From positions 10,614,413-10,678,412 of the forward strand of contig NC_057923.1 in the NCBI RefSeq assembly GCF_018873765.1: 64,000 nucleotides of DNA, read 5' to 3'. Source of the stretch: Telopea speciosissima. Taxonomy: Eukaryota > Streptophyta > Magnoliopsida > Proteales > Proteaceae. Below the pieces are notes generated by a model. It was not told the origin of the DNA. It did not search any database and saw nothing but the letters and a program-made list of their open reading frames with translations. How positions within the stretch are numbered: the stretch's first letter is position 1; each line of letters begins with the position of its first letter. The position numbers and the translations under genes are program-made. Shown one piece after another: positions 24,369 through 35,100 of this stretch.

Positions 24369-25599
24369 TTACAAAATCGATGTGAGATCAACCCCATATA
24401 ACTGATATGGGGATTATAATAGACAACCACGCTTTCGAACTGACGTACATGTTAGCCCACTTATAATCATGCATCCCTTTCCTGGCGGCTTCACTATGGC
24501 AATAGGTTGCCCTTCTGTGTGAAGGTTAGAACCGATGGTTAACTGCTCTAATACTACAAATATGAACCTCATGTGAACCCATCTTATTGAGTGAAGGAAC
24601 CAAAAACCATATCAACAATATCAAATCCCTTACGGAAATAATTTGGGATTACCCCTCATATAATTGATATGAGATCATAATAGACCACCATGCTTTTGAA
24701 CTAATATGCACGGTGGCTCACTCAAGATCAGTTAGCCCTTTGTAAGTGGCTTCACTTTGCTCCACGGTCTCTATGTAGGAGTAGGTAGATCTTTCCTCGT
24801 GGCTTTACTTTGGCACTAGATTGACCCTTTCGTGTAAGGGTCGCTTTCTTTGATACCATTGGTATGAACCTCAGGAAAACTTACCTTTAAAAACCAATTT
24901 AAAAAGGGAGAAAATCCAAAACAATATCAACCTACAACAAATTCTTTATGAAATCGATGTTGGATCAACCCTATATGACTAATATGGGATCATAATAGAA
25001 CACTATGCTTCCGGATCAACTTCCGTGATAGCCCATTCAAGATCAAGTATCTCTTTCTAAGCGGCTCTACTCTACTCTAGGGTCTTTGCCTGACGATAGG
25101 TAGCTCTTTCCTACCAACTTCACCTGGCATCAAGGTGTCCCTTCCATTCGAGGATTGGGATTGAGGGTCAATTGCTTTGATACCATTGATACGAACATTA
25201 GGAGAACTTACCCCAAAAAATAACTTATAAGGAAAGGGAACTGAACACCATATTCGTACACATTATATCCCATTCGGAACTGATGTAGAACTAACCCCCA
25301 TATAACTAATATGGCATCATAACAAACCACCACGCTTCTAAACCAATGTGTACGACGACCTAGTTCGGATTATGTAGCCCTTTTTAAGCATCTCCACTCT
25401 GTTTTAGGGCCTCTGTATTGTGATAGGTAGTCTTCCTAGCGGCTTCACTCTGGCTCCAAGTCTCACTTTCATGCAAGGGTTGGGACCGAGGATAGGCAAC
25501 TCTGATTTCATTGCTAGAACCTCATGAGAACTTGCCCCTAAAAACTGGCTTATTAAATGGGGAAACCTAAGACCATATCAACCCACACCAAATCCCTAA

Positions 25600-25968
25600 G
25601 GCTCTGTTTGTTTGTTAAAAAAAATGAGGTGAGGGAAAAGGGTGAAAGAATTTTATACTTGTCCATAAAATTCTAAAAATTGTTGTTATTTGGATACCGG
25701 GCTGGGAGAATTGAAGGGACAAGAATGCTTAATCTAAGGGGAGTTGTCAGCCTAGGTGGCAACCCATTTCTCCTACCCCATCCCTCCCCAAAGTCCCATC
25801 ACTTTGGATGGAACTTTAAGGGAAAAAAAGGAAATTGTTTATTTTAATATGTAGAGCCTATAATTTCCATCATTCATTTCCTTTTCCTTTCATGTTTCCT
25901 CACCCCATTAGAGATGGGTCCCACCCTTTTTACTATCCCATTCTTTTTTTCTTGCAAACAACTGGCTC
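25600..25968. mobile_element. Harbinger/Tourist-like MITE C inside a TRIM LTR
   Basis: The ends are ggctctgtttgtttg and caaacaactggctc, with taa/tta flanks. It is at the same LTR position as A and B but with a different interior. A second copy of its right end reappears at about 26600-26655 as part of the following duplication. Confidence 0.7.
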
Positions 25969-27190
25969 TTATGGAACCAATGTGGTATCAGCCCCCGTAC
26001 AACTGGCTCTAATGGATGTGGTATCAGCCCCCGTACAACTGGCTCTTATGGAACCAATGTAGTATCAACCCCCGTACAACTACTATGGGATCGTTACATA
26101 TTCTATAAGAATGGACAAAGTGCAACAGATGTTTCTATCACGTCAACACTCAAAATGCTTTAAAAATCTTTAGCATCAGCTTTCATGTATTTTCCTCTTT
26201 TCTTACTGTAAAATCTTATTTAATGAGAGAGTTTTCCCCATGAATCTAGTATGGGGAGGAATATGCATGTCACACAAATGGTTATCATAGAAAATGTATC
26301 ATCCACATGAGGCCCACATATTCAGAACAAGAGAGAAAAATACCCGAGTGAGAGGAAAATTGCATGTTGGCATTGTGGAGGAAGTTTTTCTCATTCTTAA
26401 TTTTTTTTGCTAATAAAAATTTTAACATACTCCATTACATTTCAATTGACTAAAATGCATTTTCATTGACTAAAATGCATTTTCATTTTGACTTTTAAGG
26501 GAAAAGGTTGGGCACACTGCCCGTCATATCTATCTCTCTTTTCCCCTTTTGAAATGACCCATTGTCCCTCCTATATGAAACCCTATCATGCGCTCCTAGA
26601 TAGGACCCACCCTTTTACTATCCCACCCTTTTTTTCTTGCAAACAAACAAGTCCTTATGGAACCAATGTGGTGTCAGTCCCCATTCAACTGATATGGGAT
26701 TGTAACATATTCTATGAGAATAGGCAAAGTGCAACAGATGTTTCTATCACGTCAGCACTCAAAATACTTTAAAATCTTTAGCAACAGCCTTCATGTATTT
26801 TTCTCTTTTTTTACTGTAAATTTTTATTTAATGGGAGAGGTTTCCCCATAAATCCAATATGGAGAGGAATATGCGCGTCACATAAATGGTTATCATAGAA
26901 AATATATCATCCACATGAGGCCCTCATATTCAGAACAGGAGAGAAAAATACCCCAATAAAAGGGAAATTGCACATTGGCATTGTGGAGGAAGTTTTTTCC
27001 ATTCTTAATTCTTTTTGTCAATAACAATTTTAATATACTCCATTACATTTCAATTGGCTAACATGTATTTTCATTTTGACTTTTAGGGGAAAAGGTTGGG
27101 CACAGTGCCTGTCCTACTATCTCTCTCTTCCTTCTTTGAAATGACTCATTGCCCCTCCTATATGAAGCCCTATCATGCGCTCCCAGTGGT
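25908..27190. repeat. Tandem duplication, ~0.6 kb unit
   Basis: The segment from about 25908 to 26594 is repeated at about 26595-27190. Shared blocks include 'caacagatgtttctatcacg', 'ggttatcatagaaaat' and 'ggcattgtggaggaagtttt'. The offset is about 611 bp over most of the length and about 687 bp at the start, because the first copy contains a triplicated ~40 bp motif ('ggtatcagcccccgtacaac') at 25969-26080. Each copy ends in the 'gggaaaaggttgggcac' MITE fragment. Confidence 0.8.
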
Positions 27191-27725
27191 ACCACCCACT
27201 AACTTACCGCACGCAAGCAGTGTGCCTATCCCTCTCCCTTAAATTAATAACCAAAACACAAACCCCAAGTGGGTGGCTCTTTGCCAACATATCACAATAA
27301 AATGTCATGAATTAAACTCTCTTTGGGGCCTACCTATATATATGTGGGGGGGGTGGGGAACTAACCGGTCACATGGTTCCAACGCCCAAATACAGGACTA
27401 TGTGAAATTACCACTCAACTCCCACTAAACTAATATATGTCACTACATTACCATGCATGCCAGGGTAATAGTTGTAGGAAGGTTATGAACAGTTCTGCTT
27501 TCATTTAAAAAAAAAAAAAAAAAAAAAAACATACAGATAATAGGATTAAGAGTTTGAAACAACCCATTAAACGTCCTCCAAAACTGTTCTTTCAATAAAA
27601 ACAGCTGGAGTATTGCCTTATTGGAGGGGAGAAGAGACCCAAAAAACAAATAGAGGTTGATTATTGAAAATCTCATTATAGCAATTAAAGGGTACTAACT
27701 ACTAAGTAACTATTGTCGATGCTAA
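27191..27725. other. Intergenic stretch, nothing recognised
   Basis: It contains a poly-A run near 27508-27529 and a G-rich patch near 27344. No gene is supported. Confidence 0.4.
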
Positions 27726-28380
27726 TAGGGGTGTTTCGGGCTCGGTCAGGTTTGGTCGGGCCTAGCTGAGCCTCACAATGGTTAAAGTCTGCACTGTGAC
27801 CGCCCGTTTCAGCATTCGGGCCTGGCTTGGTTGGGCTCAATCGGGCTTCAGGCTATAATCAGATAATATAATTGGACCTTAAATGGTGCAGAACCAGGCT
27901 ATGGGACTAATTAAATATAAATGGTTTAAATAGTGCAGCCCATTAAAACTGTATTTTAATTTTACAAAGAGGTGTACCATCTTGCCACCTCTTTTCTGTC
28001 TTTTTCCATTAAAATTGGATATTCCAATTGTTTGAACATGACCAATTCATTAGAAATAGGCTGAAATAGTGCAACTCGAGCTAACTTATGTCCCATAATA
28101 TAAATTAAAATTAAAATAACAATATACCCAATACATCAAACCCAACCAACAAAAAGTTAATGTCATAAACAGATTTGGGCCAATAAATCAAACAAAACCC
28201 AAGCCTATAGCAAAGTTTACAAGTTAGTGTCGGGCTGTAACCAGTCGGGTTAGGTCAGTCCAGTCAGGTGCCCAACAGGCTAGGACCCCACACCTAGACC
28301 ACCTGGTTAGTAAACGTCTCGGGCCAAGCCGTACAGGCTTGGTCGGGTCTGCCGGGCTGGGCCTGGAATTGACACCCATA
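27726..28380. mobile_element. hAT-like element ('gggctcgggcc' family), 655 bp
   Basis: The ends are taggggtgtt and gacacccata, with flanks gatgctaa / gattctaa (7 of 8). Both ends are packed with 'cgggcctgg' and 'ggctcggtcgg' words. The A/T-rich centre has no transposase. Confidence 0.8.
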
Positions 28381-28388
28381 GATTCTAA

Positions 28389-29061
28389 GCTGAAATAAAA
28401 GTTCATAAAAAAATAATGATGTCACGCATTCTAAGTTCAGAATAAAGGTTCATTAAAAAAAAAAAAAAGACTTAAAAGAGTTTTCCCTCCCCATGCTGAC
28501 AAGAGATTTACTGCCCTCATGTGTTTTGGATTAGATTCGAGAAAAGTGAAAAGTTTATCTTACTTTTTAATTGGGGGATGGGAGGGGGAGGGGAGGGGGG
28601 GCTTTGAAGACACATGAAGAATACGAGGCAACAATGAACTTTAGCTTTTTCTCGTTTAGGTTTTCAAACTACATGAATCACACTCTTTAAGTTCCACCAT
28701 CTTCCAATTGCACTGGCAGGTTCAATCCGTACAAAAGCAGCTAACACAGCCGTGTCTGTAATGACTCAAAAACAATGCTCTCTCTACCTGGATCAGAAGA
28801 AAAATCAGTCCCTGAAACTCTTATGGAAGATTATATTATAATGTACACTGACCACACAAAAAGGCCCAGTGGGCTATCGCCGAATCCCAGGCTCAAAGTG
28901 TGTTGCGTTGATAGAAGCTATATTGCTCCTGAAATAATTAAAAATGGATACTGCGATTGACCCCACAGTTCCAGGCAGCAAAGTCGCTTCTTCAATGGCC
29001 GTTCATAGAAAGATCTTAGCTCCGGATGTGTGACGTTTTGAAGACTGAATAAACGTCAACC
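28389..29061 (-). other. 3' flank / 3' UTR side of the AP-1 gamma gene
   Basis: The sequence directly below the stop codon should be the 3' UTR on the minus strand. It contains a poly-A stretch near 28455 and the G-rich run at 28573-28601. No separate gene is accepted. Confidence 0.4.
28573..28601 (+). other. Potential G-quadruplex motif
   Basis: At least four runs of three or more G are separated by one- to two-base loops in 29 bp. The transcript of the minus-strand adaptin gene would be C-rich here, so any quadruplex would be on the DNA or on an antisense RNA. Confidence 0.6.
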
Positions 29062-29157
29062 TTACAAGCCAGCAGGAAACTTATTGATTTGTCCCTGTTC
29101 CAGAACATCTTGACCATTCACCTTGTAAGCTATCCGTATGCGCATAGCAAGAGGTTT
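29062..29157 (-). CDS. AP-1 gamma last exon and stop
   Basis: [20 protein letters not shown] to FPAGL, followed by TAA. It ends at the same point as the Arabidopsis protein (FPRGL). Confidence 0.93.
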   Translation of the reverse strand, partial: KPLAMRIRIAYKVNGQDVLEQGQINKFPAGL

Positions 29158-32100
29158 CTGAAAATAACAAAAAATAAAGAATCATCAATAAAAGAAAATC
29201 ATTTGGAACTCAAAGCAACTTAGCAATCATGGTTAGATATAGTACTAAGCGATTGGGAACATGTCAGCAAGATCAGAGGCACTGAATGACAAAACAATTA
29301 GCTGGAAATTCAGAAATGCATAGAAGAGTCTGGTAACAACAAAGGATGTATTATGCTCCTTGCTCCTGTTCTACTATCACTATCTTTGTAGTTTTGCTTC
29401 TATAACTTATCAAGGAAAAAAGGGGGAGGGGTGGACGGGGAAGGTTTAGGGCATGTTTTAATTATGTCCTTGCTCAGTTCTAGACATAGTTCCATAATGT
29501 AAGGTAAATATTTAAATAAATGAAAAAAAATTTGTGACACACATTTCTCGTTCTTTTCAATTTAAAACCTCTTTTGTGTTTTCAATGGATAGAATCTGGT
29601 TTAGACTTTGTTTTAGTCAGGAAGTTCCTAAGAGCATAGATTCATCAAAAAAGAAAAGAAAAAATTCCCTGAAAGCATATTCCGCAGAAATTATCTTTGA
29701 ATGAACATTAGGGTCAATAGTAGATTTAGAATTAAACTAATTGAGGGATTAGTTCAGTTAAACAATTCTCATGGAGAAGGAAATCAAATGCAAAACAAAC
29801 TAAATAGATCTACAAACAGAAGGAAGCATTTGGCACCTCAAAAGTAACAGAAAAAGGATATGTGACTAAGGCACTGTTTGGCTAGAAGTGAATAAAATAA
29901 AATGAAGAGTGGCTCTGGATTGACATGGCTTTTGGACGAAAGACTTATTGTGACTCTGCCGGCAAGCTAGCATTTTGCACAACTCTCTCATATTTGGATG
30001 GAACGCAACCTTCGGAGATGGACTTCCATCTTCTTTGATGTTTCCACTAAGCTTGCCTCACTCAATCCCACTCCTGTAAAGGATTCCCCAAGGAACAGGC
30101 TCATTGTTGTATCCTGGGGTCTTGCAGCCAGCTCCCTCCTAGGCTTGCTTTGTTCCTCTTTTCTCTTTCTTTTGCCCTCGGGCTTGTATATTCTCCCCTT
30201 CTTTTCTTTGTAATATAATTTTATTCATCCAAAAAAAAAAAAAAAAATGAAGAGAAAAAAAGAAGTTTTCAATTGGGGTATTTGGTTGGAAGTATAAGTG
30301 ATGTAAAGTGATATGGAAACCTGTGGTAGGAAGTGGGGGAAAAATCAGTTTCAGAGATATTTGGTCAAAAAGTGAAGTAAAATTTAGTTAACATGTGTAG
30401 TATGCTTTTGAGTTAGTTACACAAACTATTCTTAGGAATGATTAGAATCCATTTTGTTTTTGTTTTAATTTTACTAAATTTCACTTTATGTCTACCCAAA
30501 AGGGACCTTCAAATCCTGGTATACTAATAAAATTTTTAAAAAAAATTCTGCTAACTGATGCAATGAAACCCAAACGCTTGAAAGTAGAAACACACACACA
30601 CGAACTGAAAAGACGGAAATTATTTTGATACCTGTCCATGTTGGCTATTAGTAACACGGAATTTTTGTGTGACTGACCCATTGCCACTGGCAGGAAGAGA
30701 GTTACTGCTAGCTGGATCTAAGTGCAGTTGAACAAACTGTAGATCATACACATCAAAAGTGTTACAATAGTACATTGCACTAGAACGGAAAATAAAAATT
30801 ATTATGCACATGGTTCAAATATTATGAGCTTGTAACAAGAAAAAAGCCTAAATATGGAGGTAGACAGAGGAGAAGGAAAAGATGAAAATGGAACCAAGTG
30901 CAAACTGCATGAGTATAAATTAAGGGGTAATATCACTATATGACCTCAAAATCTTATTGAACAACATTTAATCCAAAAAGAACCAAATATCTATTTGATT
31001 AGTTCCGTCATCTTTTAAAAGAGAAAATATAACTAAGCTCCAATTAAATCTAGTTCTCAATTGAAATTCTCTTACTCAGGCACGAAGAACTGTAAAATGT
31101 CCTACTCCACCAACAGTGTTGTCCCATTACTCTCTTAAATTCTCCTCTGACTAAAATTTAGGAAAGAAAATGAAAAAGGATAACTTAGCAAACATCATCT
31201 GCCATCTGCAGTTCAAAGTCTTTGTTATTTTGGTTCGATTGCAAACATTTTAAGAGCTTAGAACTGCCTTTAATAGTGATGAAGATGATGATGTGTCAAT
31301 TTGCTATAAGTCCAGACTAGTAAATCTGTCACAATGATTTCAGCATCCACATCTCGTTTCAGTTCCAAGCAATTTGTATTTGGCACCCTGATGACCAAAG
31401 TTCCACATCAAGATTGAAAAGGATGCATCAATGAGGTTTTTGCCACATGGAAAGAGAAACACATAACAAGTCCTTCTAGAGGAGGCAATAATTGGGAATT
31501 GCAGCAGGCAGCAGCAATGGAAACTAGAACACGAATTACAGAGGTTCCAGGTTCTGGTCAAGAGGAAGTGATGAACACAGAGAGGTTGAAAGAAAGAGAT
31601 GATAAATATTTAATCTCCCATCATTCACGTGGATCGGTGAAGTTGGATGTTCAGTTAGGTAATTGACCTCGTGGTCCTACAAACATTTTCCAATAAATAA
31701 TCATGTGCTCAGATCGAAATTGCAACTAATTGTCAGAAACATAGTGGATGAACCCACCACAATGGTTTTCAATCACGTGGCATTTGTTTGTTTAATGTTA
31801 GTTGCAGTTACAATTTCTACACTGCAATTATTAAGTGGTGAAAAATGTTACTCAAACTGGCCTATGTTGGATGCTAAATTCTTCACAAGGGCCTTCAACA
31901 TCAGGACAAGGTACACTACTAACCAGAGGGGCTAAAAAAAGGATCATCACTATTTAATAATTTCAATACAAAATTAGGAAAACATTAGAAGAATTCATGC
32001 TCAGGTAATTCAAATCATCCACTACGTTAACTGCAAGGACGGACCTTGACATGTTAGAACTTAGAGCCAAAACTAAAGCAAGAAGGGACATATACAAGAA

Positions 32101-35100
32101 ACAAAGTATTATCAAGGAATGCCAAATGTCAAATAAATTTATGCAATTCACTTTCTTTGATATGTAATGAAATCATATCCAACATCAAAGTTTCAGAAGA
32201 TATCCCCAGTGAACAAAAGCATTCAAGATAGTTTCAAACAATAACTAAAATCAACTTTAGGGTAGTTTTGCTCTGAAATAAAGTACTTGTTAGCTTAAAT
32301 GGTATCCTAGACAAATTTAGAAAGTTCAAAACTTCACTTGGAATATAGTTCTTTAATGAAGTGCGAGTTTTAATAAGAACAAGATAGTTCAACTAATTCG
32401 AAAAGAATCAAACTGGCAAAAATTATGATCTTACCACAAAATAAAATATTTCGTACAAGAGAACATAAGATGACAAAGCTACATCGTAACTATGAGAAGT
32501 CATCAGATGAATCTGGTTTACAATTACCTTTGGAACTGCTGCCTGGAAAATAAAGTCTGTGTAGACATTAGATGACATATTTGTAAAAGTAGCTTGGATG
32601 ATCGTTGTTTGTGGGTTTCCAGGGGGCTTTGAGAAGCTGAACATCATTTTCAAGGAGCCGCTCTGAAATGCAACTATAGATGGATAGACCAGACCATTAT
32701 TGTCTCCTGTTCAATAAAAGAAAATTCAGTGTTTTATGTAACACTTTAGCGACTTAACCAAGGTTAGTTGTCAATGAAAATCCTACCCACCAGAGAAATT
32801 TGACTCCTGAGCTTTGTTATCTGGCATTGACAGGCTGGGGGATAAACCATCCAACAAATCCACAATAGGTGATGCTCCTGCAGGAGAAGAAACTTGTGTG
32901 GAAAGTGGAGAAGAAAGTGATGAAAGCCTCTCCAATGGAGCAACTGATGTTTGGCTATTCTGACTGGGGGATGATATGATGGGTGTTGATGGATTGGTTT
33001 GCACAGGAGGAGGAGTTCCTATTGATAGCAGATCCAGTAGAACATCTGTGCCACTTGGTGGAGCCTGGCTTGTACCTTAAAAAACCAAAACAAGATCACC
33101 ATCTCAATATGCATGCGTTAATAATGATTTCATAATAAAGAACCACCAAATAGATTACAACATATTTAGATCACCATCTCATATGGAATACTTCTGGTGG
33201 TTCAAAAGAATTATGCAACCCAACAACCAATCAGCATTCTTGTAATTTTATGACACTTTAAGCTCACTTTTCAACCACTTCCTGAGGTTGTCTCAAGCTG
33301 AAATTTGACTAGTGAGGTGGGAGTAGGGTCCTCTATCACATGGACTCTTATATACCCATCCAAGTCTGCCACATAGCAATAGCCTTCTGACAAAATAAAT
33401 GTCACAAAAAAGTCATGACACTACAATTACTCTTTTCTGAGTGCCCGGGGGGGTGGGGGTGAGTCCAAAGCGCAAGACTTTAAGCTATGCAAAGCCCTAA
33501 ATTTCCACAAACTCAATGTAATCCAGGAAGAGAAGGGGGCACAGTAATGATTCTAGAATACCCAAGGGTTAAGGCTTAGAATATCATTAAACCAGAATTG
33601 CATGGATGGGAACCAAAAGCCAGATTCAAGAGAAATTCAATTTGACTAAAAGCCAGATTCTGGTCAAATGCTTACTTAATAGGAGGGAACAGCATATCAA
33701 AATTTTCAAGTGATCCAACAGTTGGAATCTGAAATCTGAGAATCCAACAATAAATAGGAATTCCAAATACAGAACTTAAGAACCGGAATATATTGATAGT
33801 TGTTGAATAATGTAAACCAGAATACCGTGGGGGTATTCTGGTCCTTTGGGTGCTTTAGTATTATGTTTTATAGTTGTTTATGTACTGCCTAGCTGTATTG
33901 GCTAGGCAGGGGTATTTTGGTCATGTAATTTCATATTCCAGCATTATAAATAAAGGTGCCTGGGTGATCACAATAGATCATTCAAGTTTTCTCAGTTCTG
34001 TTTTTTAGTATTCTAGTTTTGAACATGGTATCAAAGCTAGGGTTCTAAGACCTGCTCGATTGTTCAAAAACAACCCTTTTCTCTTGATTCCTCTCCTCTC
34101 CCCCTTCTCCTCTCTCTTCTCTTCCTTTGATCCATTCAACCCTTTTTAGGGCAGCACCCATGAGGTGATCCATCTATGGTTCGAGTGCTGCCCTCCATCT
34201 CACCTCAATTTTAAAACCTAATTCAGATCGATAGCTGCTGCCATTATCTCTCTCTGCGATTCAGGATTGCTTCAGTTTTTTTGGAGATCGATCTCATAAC
34301 AGTTGGGAGATCAATTGGTTTCTTTGGAGCATCAATGCAGGCCTACGACAGCATCTATCCTCTCTGATTTCACATTGATTGAAGACCCCACAGCTGCAGC
34401 CTCTTTCCTCTTCTTATCGATCTCAACTGTCAGGGTTTTGCAAAACCCTGACACTTTATCGATTTGGTTCTTCTAGGCTGCTGTTTGGGAAGATTTTTTG
34501 AGGGATTATTCCCTGGTTATATTGCTGCACTCGACACTGTTTCAGCCTTAAATTCCTGCTGATTTTTGAAGATCAGAATTCTGTCCAATTTCAGATCGAC
34601 TACTGCAGAATTTTTGAAATTCAGTTTTTTTCAAAAAAACTCGAATTTTACCTTGCTGCATTATGGGTGACTCAGAGATTACATCAGCTGCTGCTGGAGG
34701 AGATCAGACCAGGACTGATTTCTTGCCCTATGCTGCTGCCATAAAACTAGATGGTACCAATTATCTGATTTGGGCCAGATCCTTATCCCTCACTGTGGCT
34801 GGCAGGGGACTCACTGGCCACCTTACTGGTATCACCAAACAGCCCACTGAAGAAGGGGCTGCCCGCACTAAATGGGCAGCTAATGATGCGATGATGATGT
34901 CTTTTGTTCTGAATTCTATGACCACTGACATTTCTAGTTAGTACCTTCTCCTTGACACTGCGACTCAGATATGGACTGCTGTCAAGGGTACTTATGGTCG
35001 TTCAGGGGGTGGTGCTCAGGTTTATGAGATCCGAAAGACTCTTCAACACACTACCCAGAAAGAGATGACAGTCACCAAGTACTATGCTGCCCTCAAGTGC

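Larger units (their letters stand above)
21783..26098 (-). mobile_element. Tandem array of a TRIM-type LTR retrotransposon (11 LTRs)
   Basis: The unit is about 320 bp: an LTR of about 140 bp plus an internal region of about 180 bp. On the minus strand each LTR starts TGTTATGATCCCATATCA and ends GGTTCGTATCA. One base later comes TGGTATCAGAGC or a variant, the initiator-Met tRNA primer-binding site. The internal region has no coding capacity. LTR copies lie at about 21783-21884, 22074-22193, 22197-22670, 22861-23002, 23006-23143, 23329-23462, 23879-24421, 24558-24682, 24860-24996, 25187-25324 and 25525-26098. Three are enlarged by Harbinger-type MITEs. Two pairs of LTRs abut with only three bases between them. 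Copies are well diverged, so the array is old. An unrelated insertion of about 190 bp sits near 23500-23690. Confidence 0.8.

Noticed and set aside
21783..26098. CRISPR-like array or simple satellite
   Set aside because: The units are about 320 bp, variable, and built of LTR plus primer-binding site plus internal DNA; CRISPR arrays do not occur in plant nuclear DNA.
28224..28406. Small open frame with Pro/Arg-rich product
   Set aside because: It lies entirely in the word-rich end of the hAT-like element.
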